This document shows positions 1-10,900 of a stretch of 64,000 nt of DNA, in pieces. Both the position numbers and the translations under genes were made by a program. The notes under the pieces were generated by a model. That model saw only the letters and a list, made by a program, of their open reading frames with translations. It made no database searches and had not been told where the DNA came from. Source of the DNA: Prionace glauca. Its lineage: Eukaryota > Chordata > Chondrichthyes > Carcharhiniformes > Carcharhinidae. The first letter of the stretch is position 1. The number at the start of each line of letters is the position of its first letter. The stretch is from positions 25,703,197 to 25,767,196 of the forward strand of contig CM075760.1 in NCBI GenBank assembly GCA_037974335.1. The letters are read 5' to 3'.

Positions 1-39
1 GGATTTACTCAGTCAAACAACCTGCTGAAACACCAGTAA
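1..39 (+). pseudogene. 3' end of a C2H2 zinc-finger ORF, cut by the window edge
   Basis: The first 36 bases read GFTQSNNLLKHQ, the second half of a C2H2 finger (helix and first zinc-binding His), followed by TAA at 37-39. In complete family members here the reading continues R-V-H before the stop, so the second zinc-binding His is lost from this frame. The following bases resemble the 3' UTR after other finger genes in the window (GCTGCTGTTAATCACA near 77-95). The bulk of the gene lies to the left of the window. Confidence 0.6.
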
Positions 40-954
40 GTTCACAGGCGAATGCAGGGGTTGGATTCTGCTGTTATTGCTGCTGTTAATCACATCCAGG
101 ACTGAATGATGCCGAAATGCCTGTTTCCAGTGACGTTCCACAGTTTTCTGATGTGTCAATAATTTGGGTTTAACTGTATAGAAAATGATTAAGTTTGTAT
201 ATGATATAAAAGTAGCTGACAGTTGAAGATAAAGTTAGCAGGGCTGTGGGGAAAGGGGAGTGGGGCTGATGGGCAGCTCTTTCAAATTTGTGACCACAAC
301 TCCATAAGGCAGCTGTACATTGATTGGAGAAAGACTGACGTCCAAATTCCCGAGAAGTTGTGGCAAACCAGAATAAAACATTGCTTCAGCTTCAACTAGA
401 ACATTGTGGCCAACTCCGGATAGATCGCTATAGGGAGGAGGTGAAGACATTGTAGAGGATGCAGAAAAAATTCATGAGATTGGATCCAGGGATGAGAAAC
501 TTCAGTTATGAGGGTGGAGGATGAGGCCAGGGAGTGACTAAGGGAAAGGCCAGGAGTGACCAAAGGAATGGTCAGGGAGCAACGAGGCTGAGGAAAGGGA
601 CTGGCTGTGTCACTCTCTCAGAAAGCTGGTGTGGGTGTGAACACGATGGGCTGAACAAACCTCTTCATTTGCTGTCATCGTTCTATAACTCTGAAGGCTC
701 TGAGGAAAAGGGATGAACTGGCAGCTCCTTCAGAGATGATCCTGGCCTTACAATGCAGCTGTACATTGACAGGACACAGTCACAGTGATCATGCTGAGTA
801 TATCCCTCATCAGGGGGACCACTGTGGAATTCTGCAGCCTCTCTATTTAAATAAAATGCTGATTTTCTATTCTTCCCAACAATGTGGACAATCTTTTCCC
901 CCAAGTCATATTTTATCATTCCCACATTCCCATTTACTTACCCTATAGTATGAT
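40..954. other. No gene recognised
   Basis: The first 100 bases are zinc-finger-type 3' UTR. The rest has only short chance frames. Two similar short stretches (GCAGCTGTACATTGA near 310 and 757) suggest an old internal duplication. Confidence 0.4.
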
Positions 955-1085
955 GTATTTTCAGGCTGTATAACTGGTTAAAACTCTTTCCACACTCAGT
1001 TCACTGGAACACTCTCACTAGGGTGTGTGTGTGTCTCGGTGCTTTTCCAGTCACAATTATATCTGAAATCTTTTCCCAGGGACAG
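955..1085 (-). pseudogene. Detached zinc-finger 5' leader fossil
   Basis: Read on the minus strand this matches the stretch upstream of other finger genes in the window (for example 48270-48390). It includes GACTGGAAAAGCACC, a short ACAC run, and GTGGAAAGAGTTTTAACCAG. It is the remains of an N-terminal finger region, here without a finger ORF directly downstream. Confidence 0.5.
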
Positions 1086-1476
1086 AATAGATGTAACATT
1101 GTTCCTTCCACATTCAAAGACCAATGATGTTCAGGGCTGTTACAGGGTTTCTTTCAGAGATGAACTATTGCCAAAACTTTAGCTAATACAAAGACTTATG
1201 ACATAGCATCCTGGTGAAAGGCATTTTTACTGACCAATGTGAGACAAAACACCTGGAAAACGTGTACGAGGAAGGCCCAAGATGGCACAGGTCGATAATA
1301 TCAGAATGTGGACTGGCCTCTCGATGGGACAGACAATGAGAGCAGCTGAGAAATCAGTGAAGAAAGACTGTTCAGAGTGCAGCTAACCTCTGAACGAGGA
1401 GGGATAAAGGACAAGGGACCTGCAATGGTAGGAAAAGAATTATTTACTATCTAGAATAAAATTAATCTACAATATA
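1086..1476. other. No gene recognised
   Basis: Unique-looking sequence without a convincing frame or RNA gene. Confidence 0.35.
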
Positions 1477-1720
1477 GAAACTAGGAGCAGGCCATTCGAG
1501 TCTGCTCCGCCATTCAATACAATCATGGCTGATCCTCTATCTCAATGACATGTTCTCCCCATACTGCTTGAAGCCATTAAAATCTAAAAAAACCTACCTC
1601 TTCCTTGAACATATTCAGTGACTTGGATTCCACAGCCTTCGGTGATAGAGAATTCCATAAGTTCACTACCCTTTGAGTTAATAATTTTTTTCCTCATCTC
1701 AGTCTCATCTGACATCTGCT
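1477..1720 (-). mobile_element. CR1-type LINE 3' relic
   Basis: On the minus strand it reads like the 3' end of the CR1 copies seen elsewhere here. Features are GCCATTCAATACAATCATGG, a purine-rich tail region and the degraded end of the reverse-transcriptase ORF. It is old and broken. Confidence 0.6.
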
Positions 1721-1900
1721 TTTGTGGATTATTTCAGTGGGAATGTGCTCTCGCTCAAAGGGAATCAGCCACTGGAATTAAAATTGAGAGACCAGCCAGT
1801 CCAACAGCAAGAAATCTTCTGATTCTCCCACTTCACCAACAGTCAGAATGAAAATAGTTCAATCTTGGATATGATTAACAGCCAAATCTAACCACGGTCA

Positions 1901-2833
1901 TCACTTGTGAACTCGCTGATGTCTCAGCAGATGGGATGACTGAATGAATCCCTTCCCACAGTCAGAGCAGGTAAATGGTCTCTCCCCAGTGTGAACTCGC
2001 TGATGTGTCAGTAGGTTGGATGACCGATTGAATCTCTTTCCACACACGGAGCAGGTAAATGGTTTCTCCCCGGTGTGAACTCGCTGGTGTGTCAGCAGGG
2101 TAGATAAATCACTGAATCCCTTCTCACACTCTGAGCAGGTAAAAGGCCTTTCCCTCTCCCCGCTGTGAATTTGCTGGTGTCTCAGCAGGTTGGCTAACTG
2201 AGAGAATCCCTTCTCACAATTGGAGCAGGAGAATGGCCTCTCCCCCGTGTGAACTCGCTGGTGTGTCAGCAGGGTGGAGGAATCTCCGAATCCTTTCCCA
2301 CACGCAGAGCAGATGAATGGCCTCTCCCCAGTGTGAACTCGCTGATGTGCCAGCAGATCAGATGAATCTCTGAATCCTTTCCCACACTCTGAGCAGGTGA
2401 ATGGTCTCTCCCCAGTGTGAATGCGGTGATGTCTCTGCAGACTGGATAACCGCGTGAATCCCTTCCCACAGTCAGAACAAGTGAACAGCCTCTCCTCAGT
2501 GTGAACTTGCTGGTGTGCCAGCAGGGTGGATGAATCTCTGCATCTTTTCCCACACACTGAGCAGATGAATGGTCTCTCCCCAGAGTGAACTCGACGGTGT
2601 CTCATTAGATTGGATGAAATACTAAATTTCTTCCCACAATCAGAGCAGTTGAATGGCTTCTCCCCAGTGTGAACTCGCTGGTGTGTAAGCAGATCGGATG
2701 AATTAGTAAATCTCTTCCCACACTGATAACAGATGAATGGCCTCTCCCCAGAGTGACTGCGTCGATGTGTTTCCAGCTCAGATGGGGATCTGAATCCCTT
2801 TCCACAAACCCCACATTTCCACGGTTTTCCCAT
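1901..2833 (-). CDS. Poly-C2H2 zinc-finger protein, 11 fingers (gene A)
   Basis: A 310-residue ORF made almost entirely of C2H2 fingers of the C-x2-C-x12-H-x3-H type joined by HTGE(R/K)PF linkers. These are predicted DNA-binding modules acting in the nucleus. I count 11 fingers. The ORF starts MGKPWKC, the same start context as its relatives at 43.3 and 57.8 kb, and ends HQRVHK-stop. Finger 4 has GKRC where the core Phe is expected. The linker after finger 8 has two extra residues (HSGERERPF). No KRAB, SCAN or BTB segment precedes the fingers. A candidate splice acceptor (CCTTTTACAG on the minus strand) lies at 2983-2984, and a CpG promoter with a possible first exon lies at 5.1-5.4 kb. Function is inferred from the domain only; the target is unknown. 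Confidence 0.85.
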   Translation of the reverse strand: MGKPWKCGVCGKGFRSPSELETHRRSHSGERPFICYQCGKRFTNSSDLLTHQRVHTGEKPFNCSDCGKKFSISSNLMRHRRVHSGERPFICSVCGKRCRDSSTLLAHQQVHTEERLFTCSDCGKGFTRLSSLQRHHRIHTGERPFTCSECGKGFRDSSDLLAHQRVHTGERPFICSACGKGFGDSSTLLTHQRVHTGERPFSCSNCEKGFSQLANLLRHQQIHSGERERPFTCSECEKGFSDLSTLLTHQRVHTGEKPFTCSVCGKRFNRSSNLLTHQRVHTGERPFTCSDCGKGFIQSSHLLRHQRVHK

Positions 2834-2982
2834 GGTGTGGGTGTCTGAGTCTCAGTGCTTTTCCTGTCACACTAATGGTAAAATGGGTGATGATTTTCCC
2901 TGTCCTAACGAATGACTCTGTCAGAGCTTGATGTGAAATTTCGTTTGAGATTTCTCATGGCAAATCCTCCCCTTTTAATACC
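2834..2982 (-). other. 5' UTR of gene A coding exon
   Basis: Between the CCTTTTACAG acceptor and the ATG, with the same order of motifs (GGGGAGGATTTG, ATCATTAG-like, CACTGAGACTC) as in the zinc-finger genes near 58.0 and 61.6 kb. Inferred, with no transcript evidence. Confidence 0.45.
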
Positions 2983-3329
2983 CTGTAAAAGGAGTTTACA
3001 AATGTCACCACTGTCAATACAGCTCAGAAACTGAGAACAGACAATTCTAGTTGCTGTGGAACACTCTTTCCTCACTGACTTAGAGTGAATAATGAATTTG
3101 AAACATCTTTGCGAGCCAGCAAATCAATCAAAATGCTCACAAAGGAGTGGAATTTATCTCCAGATGTATGGAAATCAGAAATAGTGAAATTATGTTCAAT
3201 TCGGACAGAATTTTAAGAATCTGTGGAACCCCGAATTCAGCCCATCAAGTCTGCATCAATGATTCGATGAATGAACATGGTTCATTCCTGAATGTGATTT
3301 CACAGCAGCAAAACAGCAGAATCCAACCC

Positions 3330-3450
3330 CTGTAACCACTTGTGAACTCACTGGTGTCTCAGCAGCTGGATGACCGACTGAATTCCTTCCCACACACAAT
3401 GCAGATGAACAGCATCTCCCCAGTGTGAACTCACTGGTGAATCACACCAA
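3330..3450 (-). pseudogene. Isolated C2H2 finger relic
   Basis: The minus strand reads a VHTGEMLFICIVCGKEFSRS-like finger followed by a broken last finger and the common GTTGGATTCTGCTG 3' UTR motif. It is the remnant of another finger gene end-on to gene A. Confidence 0.6.
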
Positions 3451-3925
3451 TCCCAGAGCCATGAAACCTCTTTAAGACAACGGAACAAACTCTAAACGAG
3501 AGATGAATGCACAATAATACTCACCTCTGGAACAATTTGACTGTTTTCAAATTTAAAACCTCCTGCTGGACCCTGCAGCTGGAAAGATGTCAGAAGCACT
3601 GGAGTCAGAGAACAACTGGAGTCTTCAAATCTTCTAATTCCCTGTGAAAGGAGATTACAAGAGTTATGTGTCAACGGTGGTTAGAGATTAAGAGATAAAC
3701 ATTTTTGTTGGTTTGAGATTGCTGTGTATAAATCCTCCCCTTCTAACTGAAAAAAGGAGTTTCCAAAATCCATTAGTTAGTCTAGAATATAAATTCATAA
3801 CATCCTTTCCTCCTGTTTCCAAGCATAGGATTATTTTAGATTGAAATGCTGACATTGGTTGCAGTTCAGACAAGATCTTCTAAGATAATTCCTGGCATAA
3901 AGGAATTTGTTTATGAAGGAAAGGT
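3451..3925. other. Degraded zinc-finger upstream region
   Basis: It contains two weak copies of the family's coding-exon start (AAATCCTCCCCTTCTA near 3730 and CCCTGTGAAAGGAG near 3640). No intact gene. Confidence 0.35.
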
Positions 3926-4175
3926 TGACACGATGTGTCTGTACTCATTGGATTTTAGATAAATGAGAGGAGATCTAACTGAAGCATATATGATTCTGAG
4001 GGTGCTTGACAGGGTAAGTGCTGAAAGGATGTTTCCCTTCAACAGGTAATCAAAAATTGCTGGGACAGTTTTAAAAAAGGGACAGAAACGAGGAGCAATT
4101 TCATCTCTCAGATGGCCAGTAGCCCATGGAATTCTCTGCCCCAGTGGGCTGTGGAGACTGGTCATTGCATGTATT
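3926..4175 (+). mobile_element. Old CR1-type LINE relic
   Basis: The + strand reads LYSLDFR, MRGDLTEAY and DRV-type pieces, the standard end of CR1 reverse transcriptase ORFs in this window. It is heavily decayed. Confidence 0.55.
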
Positions 4176-4254
4176 TAAGGCTGTGTTCTCACCATTTCAC
4201 CAACAAGGGAGTTAAGGGTTAGGAAGGCTGGAGGAAAATTGACTTATGATAATG

Positions 4255-4350
4255 ACCAGATGAGCTCTGACAAAGGATCATCCAGACTTGAAACTTTAGC
4301 TCTAGTCTCTCCACAGATGTTGTCACACCAGAGATTTTCCAGCATTTTCT
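4255..4350 (-). repeat. Unclassified interspersed repeat
   Basis: It shares GATTTTCCAGCATTTTCT and a stretch with TCCAGACTTGAAA with copies at 38829-38990 (opposite strand) and 55083-55160. Class not recognised. Confidence 0.45.
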
Positions 4351-4462
4351 TGATCAGATGAGCCATGAGTTTATTGATTCGCAGAGCAACCTTGATGGAT
4401 TGAATGGCCTCTTCCTGCTCCTAATTCTGATAATGTTTTTCTTCTGTTACTCGAATGGCCGC

Positions 4463-4814
4463 ACATTCCCCCTGCAGCACCTTCCCCCAGGAAAGGGAGC
4501 ATCCATTAACCCGCCCTGTCAGTCAATTACTCAAACATTCCCCCTGCAGCACCTTCCCCCGGGAAAGGCAGCATCCATTTACCGGCCCTGTCAGTCAATG
4601 ACTCAAACATTCCCCCTGCAGCACCTTCCCCCTAGGGAAAGGGAGCATCCATTAACCCACCCTGTCAGTCAATGACTGAAACATTCCCCCTGCAGCACCT
4701 TCCCCCTAGGGAAAGGAAGCATCCATTAACCCGCCCTGTCAGTCAGTGACTCAAACATTCCCCCTGCAGCACCTTCCCCCTGGGGAAAGGGAGCATCCAT
4801 TAACCCGCCCTGTC
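4463..4814. repeat. Minisatellite, 72-74 bp unit, about five copies
   Basis: Units start at ACATTCCCCCTGCAGCACC at 4463, 4535, 4607, 4681 and 4755. Spacing is 72, 72, 74 and 74 bp. The array sits on the outer side of the gene A promoter and is interrupted at its right end by the PLE insertion. Confidence 0.9.
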
Positions 4815-4827
4815 AGTCAATGACTCA

Positions 4828-5037
4828 TGATGTGGGTATGCCGGCGTTGGACTGGCGTAAACACAGTAAAAAGTCTGACAACACCAGGTTTTAGTCCAAC
4901 CGATTTATTTGATAATATTCTCACAAGCTTTCGAGGGTGCTGCCTCTTTACAAAGAGGCAGCACCCTCGAAAGCTTGTGAGAATATTATCAAATAAATCG
5001 GTTGGACTAAAACCTGGTGTTGTCAGACTTTTTACTG
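4828..5037 (+). mobile_element. Penelope-like element terminal repeats fused as a hairpin
   Basis: A 36-bp head (TGATGTGGGTATGCCGGCG...) is followed by an 86-bp arm (4864-4949), a 2-bp centre and the exact reverse complement of the arm (4952-5037). The copy is flanked by a 13-bp direct repeat AGTCAATGACTCA (4815-4827 and 5038-5050), the expected mark of insertion. The head and arm match, by memory, terminal repeats of fish Penelope-like retroelements; the internal coding part is absent. The target is the last unit of the minisatellite. Confidence 0.7.
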
Positions 5038-5039
5038 AG

Positions 5040-5420
5040 TCAATGACTCAAACATTCTCTCACCCAAATCCTAAAGCTCCGCCCACTGGCTGTCCGCGCA
5101 TGCGCTGTGCTCCGCGCTGAACAAAGATGGCGGCCGCGGCACTGGGCCGGATCCCGGATAAAATCCCCGGAACTGCAAACCCGGGACCCGCAAGCTCTTA
5201 TTCAGGCCTTGCGGCCTACAGCGGGTGTTCATGAAGCTTCCGTTCTCTCCCCACCCCGGCTCCCGGCTCCATTCCTCCCTCCGCCCCACCGACTCTCACC
5301 CGCTGAAAGAAGCATCTCCCGCACTCGTAGGGCTCCGAGCAAAGTGACACTGCGCATGCCCCGATACAGCACTGCGCCTGCGCACTGGCCTCCTGTGGAG
5401 TGAATAGGGCACTTTCCCAT
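5040..5420 (-). promoter_or_regulatory. CpG-rich promoter and possible first exon of zinc-finger gene A
   Basis: A GC- and CpG-rich stretch in an AT-rich setting. It holds a perfect NRF1-type palindrome GCGCATGCGC (5096-5105), a YY1-type AAGATGGCGGC (5124-5134) and further TGCGCATGC/CTGCGCACTG sites at 5352-5390. On the minus strand TTTCAGCGG|GTGAGAGTC gives a good splice donor at 5299-5298, consistent with a non-coding first exon leading to gene A. Long frames in this block are GC-rich shadows. It could drive both directions. Confidence 0.55.
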
Positions 5421-6275
5421 CCGCAAGGAATGATGGTTAACAGCAATGCCATTGTAACCTTAAACAGTGAATATAAAATAACATCGTTAGCTATTGAGAT
5501 AAATTAATTTAAAAAAGACGCAAATTATTGCGAATTGATGATCTGATATTTAAATTTCTTAAAGTTTTCCTGTGGGACTACACAATTATTTGGAAGCTTT
5601 TTACTATCTCCTCTCTCTCCCCTTCCCTGATGGTGCTGACTCTGGCTGGTTTCAGTCGCACAGTCACTACTTCCTCTCGCGTCCTGTCTCTTCCTGATTC
5701 TGAATATTCACTGTTTTGCAGAATGATACAGCACAAATGGAAACCATTGAGCTCAGTATGCCTATGCTGGCCTTTGGACGATCTATCCAATAAATTCCAT
5801 TGCCCTGTTGGCAAAGTTAGAACAATATATGCATGCTCTCTTGAACTGAGAGATTATTGGAAAATATATTCCAGGTTGATACACCTCAGACATATTCACC
5901 TGAATGGAAAGCTTGATTGTCCCGTTTAATAAGCAGATATTAAGTGCTTACTGACTTGTGCCAGTCGCTGTCCGTGATGAATGCCTGTTGCGTGTTACCT
6001 TGTAAGTTTTACAGAGGCCACAGTGATGAGTTTGGTGGGTTTTGGAAACTGGAAATGCCACATGAGCAGCTTGCGGGAATATTTCACCTCACTGCCCATT
6101 TTATGTTCCAGTGAACAGGAATCGCTGTTGTCATTGGCTGAAGCAGTCACTTGTGTTCGCTCTAAAGATGACATTTTAAAGGAGAAACTTGCTTTTGGTG
6201 AATAAAAAGTCTGAAATAAAAATCAAAGGCAGAGGAATTGTGTATAAATTAGAATTTTGAGTTGCTGACATCAAC
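5421..6275. other. No gene recognised
   Basis: AT-rich DNA with several open but featureless frames. No domain, splice pattern or known repeat recognised. Confidence 0.35.
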
Positions 6276-6343
6276 TGCCCTGGTGGGTCTATTGGTTAGG
6301 ATTCAGCGGATTCACTGCCCCGGGTCTGATTCCAGTCAGGGAC
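6276..6343 (+). pseudogene. tRNA-Glu-like relic
   Basis: CCCTGGTGGGTCTATTGG and GGTTAGGATTC match the acceptor/D-arm of vertebrate tRNA-Glu. An anticodon-loop ATTCAC and a closing TCAGGGA are present, but several bases between anticodon arm and T arm are missing, so the cloverleaf is broken. Confidence 0.55.
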
Positions 6344-6675
6344 AGAATTTTTGTTTCTGTGTCACTTCCTGGTCAGCACCAGGTCTTTCGGAATCAGTAT
6401 GAGGGAGATTTACTCATTTACTTCTGAATTGGAAATGTCACTCGTCAGAAACAAAAAAAAACAGTGCTCGGCGACAAAGTGCGAAGGATCGAGACGGCGA
6501 TCCAAGGTAAAACCTGGCTGTTAATGGGATAGACTTATTGTTTCCACTGACCCAAACACATTCCAGATCTGGGTCCAAATCTCGGGCTCAATGACAAGAA
6601 AACCTTTAACTCTATTAACATCGAAACGCTGCGACCTCCAGTGAGGTGGAAGCAGTTTTCACTCAGAAACCAGGA
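6344..6675. other. No gene recognised
   Basis: Short unique stretch with an A-run near 6454. Nothing else seen. Confidence 0.35.
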
Positions 6676-7429
6676 ACTGAGAGATTAACAAAGAACAAAG
6701 AAAAATACAGCGCAGAAACTTGTCCTTCGGCTCTCCAAGCCTGCACCAAACACTTTGCCCGACTGAAGTAAAACCCTCTATCCTTCCGAAGACCATATCC
6801 CTTCATTCCCATCTTATTCACGTAGTTGTCAAGATGCCCCTTAAAAGCCACTATCGTATCTGCGTCCACTGCCTCCCGTGACAGAAAGTTCCAGGCACCC
6901 CCCACCCTCTGAGCAAAAAAAGGCCTTATACATCTCCTTTAAACCTTGGCCTCGCACTTGAAACCTATGTCCCCCAGTAATTGGCTTTTCCACCCTGGGA
7001 AAAAAGCTTCTGACTATCCACTCTGTTCTTGCCCTTCATAATTGTGTAAACTGCTATCAGGTCGCCCCTCAATCTCCGTCTGTCCGATGAGAACAAACCA
7101 AATTTCTCCAACGTCTCATAGATAACGCCTTCCATACCAGGCAACATCCTGGTTAATCTTTTCTGTACCCTCTCCAAAGCCCCCACATCCTTCTGGTAGT
7201 GTGACGACCAGAATTGAACACTATATTCCAAGCGTGGCTGAACTGAGGTAGTAAAAATTTGCAACATAATTTGCCAATTTTTAAAATCAGTGCTCTGGCT
7301 GATGAAAGCAAGCATGCTGTTTGTCTTCTTGACTACTTTCTCCACCTGCGTTGTCACTTTCAGTGATCTTGGTACATGTAAACCCAGGTCCCTCTGCCTA
7401 TCAATACTCTTTATGGTTCTGCCATTCAC
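6676..7429 (-). mobile_element. CR1-type LINE, 5'-truncated
   Basis: The minus strand encodes the C-terminal part of a CR1-like reverse transcriptase. Visible pieces are QRDLGLHVPRSLK, VVKKTNSMLAFI, LEYSVQFWSSHYQKDV, LERVQKRLTRMLPGMEG and RRRLRGDLIAVY, followed by a 3' end with CAAAGAACAAAG. The catalytic FADD region is missing, so it is a dead 5'-truncated copy. The last 300 bp no longer hold the frame. Confidence 0.8.
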
Positions 7430-7520
7430 CGAGCACCATGGGATTTACTGTAATGGCGACACTACCGGAGAATGGAGAACTAGAGTTCTCCCAGAAAAGC
7501 AGCAAAGTGTAAAAATAATA

Positions 7521-7555
7521 GCACCCAACGTGGGGCTGGAACCCGCAGTCCATTG
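7521..7555 (-). pseudogene. tRNA-Lys 3'-half relic
   Basis: The minus strand reads GCGGGTTCCAGCCCCACG then TTGGGTGC, close to the T arm and acceptor of vertebrate tRNA-Lys(CUU). No 5' half is seen. Confidence 0.4.
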
Positions 7556-7919
7556 ACGGTGGTAAGTTAATGTTGTTCAGATTTACCCCAAAATGGTTTA
7601 TCACAGATTGATACTAACACTGTTCTTTGAATGCAATGAGATGCAGCAAAATTGAATGTAATAGAATGGCCCTTATGATGCCTCATAGCTTCAGGTACTC
7701 AGGTTAAATTTCTCGAGTAACTGTCTGCATCCTATCACTGCCTTTCACTATCTGTGTTTGTTCTCAGCCTGTTGCCCATGTGACATTTCCAGTTCAGAAG
7801 CAAACCTCACTCCACTGATGCTGACAGTGATGCTTTCGACCAGGAAGTAATTCAGGATTGCTTATCAAAAACATTAATTTTTAACATATCGAAACCAGCC
7901 TGTGAACCTGCAAGGGCCG
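7556..7919. other. No gene recognised
   Basis: AT-rich sequence without a supported feature. Confidence 0.35.
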
Positions 7920-8715
7920 AACACGAATCACGAGAGCGCCAAGGTGGTAGGGCGTTTAGGAAAGTTACAAAACATCGAGATCTTGGGGTACATGGTCAGA
8001 GTTCATTGAAAGCGGAGTCACAGATGGACATGATCTTATTGAATGGCGGGGCAGGCTCGAAGGGCCAGATGGCCTACTCCTGCTCCTATTTCTTATGTTC
8101 TTATGTTCTTATGATGGTGAAGAAGGCATCCGACATGCTTAGCTTCATTGGTCAGAACACTGAATACAGGAGTTGTACAAGACACTGACATATTGTGTAT
8201 AGTTCTGGTCACCCTATTGTAGAACGGATATTATTAAACCAGAAAGAGTGCAGAAAAGATTTATTAGGATGCTCCCGGGACTTGATGGTTTGAGTTATAA
8301 GGAGTGGTTGGATAGACTGGGGCTTTTTCTTTCTGGAGCGTAAGAGGCCGAGGAGTTAACTTATCAAGGTCTATAAAATAATGTGAGGTATAGACCTGCT
8401 AGATAGTCAATATCTTTTCCCAACTGTAGGAGAGTCTAATACTAGAGGGCATAGGTTTAAGGTGAGAGAGGAGTGATACAAAAGGATCCAAATCTACATA
8501 ACTTTTCACACAAAGGGTCATGAGTTTCTGGAACAAGCTGCCAGAGGTAGTAGTAGAGGCAGGTATGATTTTGTCTTTTAAAAAGCGCTTAGACAGTTAC
8601 ACGAGTAAGATGACTATCGAGGAATGTGGGCCAAATGCGGGCAATTGGGAGTAGCTTACAAGTTAAAAAGGGGCGGCATGGACAGGTTGGGCCGAAAGAC
8701 CTGCTTCCGTGCTGT
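7920..8715 (+). mobile_element. Old CR1-type LINE relic
   Basis: The + strand keeps RDLGV-like sequence, GEEGI/VKKA-like sequence, FRMLPGLDG-type pieces and a 3' end with GGGCCGAAAGACCTG. Frames are broken many times. It hosts a nested younger CR1 tail at 8028-8115. Confidence 0.6.
8028..8115 (+). mobile_element. Nested CR1 family-2 3' tail (about 88 bp)
   Basis: ATGATCTTATTGAATGGCGG to the TTCTTATGTTCTTATG tail, nearly identical to the ends of the copies at 45.9, 50.6 and 59.0 kb. It lies inside an older CR1 relic and GATGG flanks both sides. Confidence 0.75.
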
Positions 8716-9647
8716 AAACCTCTGTGACTTTATCACTCACTCTATCTCATCTTCCTGATTCTCCCAGATACTGATTACAGATGAGTCAGCCTCCGGTTCA
8801 AGTAGATGAATGAGATATCATTATGCTGTGTTGTAAAATGCGATTGGCAGAACAACTTGTCAGGAATTATTATTGATATATGTTAACTGAACGTAATTGA
8901 TGTTTAAACTAATATGAGGCCGAAATGATCGGTACGAAAATCTATAATTGACCTGTTATTGATGGTACGCGTTGGATGCATCGGAAAGGTTCTGCCGCTT
9001 TGTTCCAGAGCCACATAACCCTTTTGGTCATCTCCAAGCAGCTGCTTTTTGTGTTCTTGTTTCAAATAAATGTTTCGTCCTTACAGAGATATATCTGCCT
9101 CGTGAGTTTTGTCTGTAGTTAAAGACAGTATTGGTCATCTCAAATTATCCCACAACACTCGTCATAATTTGAAAATTTATAATCTAGAATGTGCTTATGC
9201 GAAATACACCCCAGTCTCTTGGTTTCACCTCATGGTTTGCGCCTCTGCTCTGTATATGTTCTCTATCTAGTTGTGGCATGCCTACCTTGTAAGTATTTAA
9301 TCGGACGAAATATAGAGAGATTCACCCTGTTAATCCATGCTGCAGCGGCTCTGATAGTGTTTAGAAGGGGCAGTTCAAAGGAAACTGTCTTCTGCCACAC
9401 ACTACCCTGCATCGGCCTCTGATGAAGCAGAGCCATTGATTTTTAGAATTAGCTGAAACTCGGTCAGCAACAGACCGGTTTATGAGTGAAATCGCCGAGG
9501 TTCTCCTCATTCTTCATTCATTCAGTCCCTGGGTTCCATCATAAAAAAGGCGGAGATGAAGGTGTCTTTACACAGAGTGGCCACTGGGTGGCGCAGCGAC
9601 TCTTCCATTGAACGCCCTTGAGTTCAACCGCATCCCACACATAACTA
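8716..9647. other. No gene recognised
   Basis: Mixed-composition DNA with short open frames only. GGGTGGCGCAGCGACTC near 9583 has a weak tRNA-like look but no cloverleaf. Confidence 0.35.
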
Positions 9648-10900
9648 GAACATAGAACATAGAACATTACAGCGCAGAACAGGCCCTTCGGCCCACGATG
9701 TTGCGCCGACCAGTTACAAAACAATGACCCACTAGCCTAAACCAATCCCTTTTCATCCATAAACCTATCCACAGATCTCTTAAACGCCCCCAAACTAGGT
9801 GCATTTACAACTGCAGCTGGCAGGGCATTCCAGTCCCTCACCACCCTCTGGGTAAAGAACCTACCCCTGACATCTGTCCTATAACTACCCCCCCTTAATT
9901 TAAAATCGTGCCCCCTCGTGCTAGCTTTCTCAATCCTAGGAAAAAGGCTATCACTATCTACCCTGTCTAAACCTCTAATCATCTTATATGTTTCAATAAG
10001 ATCCCCTCTTAGCCGCTTCTTTCCAGCGAAAACAACCCCAAATCTCTCAATCTCTCCTCATAGGATCTCCCCTCCATACCAGGCAACATCCTAGTAAACC
10101 TCCTCTGCACCCTCTCCAAAGCCTCCACATCCTTCCTGTAATGTGGGGACCAGAACTGCACACAAAACTCCAAGTGCGGCCGCACCAGAGATGTGTACAG
10201 TTGCATCATGACGCTGCGACTCCTAAATTCAATCCCCCTACCAATAAACGCCAAAACTCCGTATGCCTTCTTAACAACCCTATCCACTTGATTCCCAACT
10301 TTCAGGGATCTATGTACACATACACCTAGATCCCTCTGCTCCTCCACACTATTCAAAGTCCTCCCGTTAGCCCTATACTCAACACATCTGTTATTCCTAC
10401 CGAAATGAATTACCTCACACTTCTCCACATTAAACTCCATCCGCCACCTCTCAGCCCAGCTCTGCAACCTATCTAAGTCATCCTGCAAACTATGACACCC
10501 TTCCTCACAATCTACCACACCTCCGACTTTGGTGTCATCAGCAAACTTACTAATCCACCCAACTATACCCTCATCCAGATCATTAATAAAAATTACAAAC
10601 AGCAGTGGCCCCAAAACAGATCCCTGAGGCACACCACTTGTCACCGAACTCCATGACGAATATTTCCCATCAACCACCACTCTCTGTCTCCTATCTGATA
10701 GCCAATTCCTGATCCAATTACCTAGATCACCCCCAATCCCATACATCTGCATTTTCTGCAGAAGCCTACCATGGTGAACCTTATCAAACGCCTTGCTAAA
10801 ATCCATATACACCACATCAACTGCCTTACCCCTATCCACCTCTTTGGTCACCTTCTCAAAGAACTCGATAAGGTTAGTAAGGCATGACCTACAAACTTGG
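9648..10900 (-). mobile_element. CR1-type LINE family 1, 5'-truncated
   Basis: The minus strand encodes much of a CR1 reverse transcriptase. Pieces are VVYMDFSKAFDKV, GVPQGSVLGPLLFVIFINDL, the catalytic KFADDTKVGG and LGVCVHRSLKVG, then after a frameshift near 10010 RGHDFKLRGGSYRTDVRG and FFTQRVVRDWNALP. The 3' end carries repeated TTCTATG units (reading TAGAACATAGAACATAG on the + strand). The 5' end is lost around 10.9 kb. It shares its ending with the copies at 12.5 and 21.2 kb. Not active. Confidence 0.88.

Noticed and set aside
235-948. Small frames on both strands at the window start
   Set aside because: No similarity to anything I know, and not continuous with the finger gene end.
2266-2814. 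Frames such as those reading [11 protein letters not shown] in shifted frames of the finger genes
   Set aside because: Out-of-frame shadows of C2H2 arrays; also seen at 42-43.3, 48.9-49.5, 57.2-57.8 and 62.2-62.7 kb.
5071-5452. Several 65-98 residue frames on both strands
   Set aside because: Same cause: CpG promoter composition. No conserved motif.
9574-9640. Possible tRNA at GGTGGCGCAGCGACTC
   Set aside because: D-arm-like only; anticodon and T arms do not pair.
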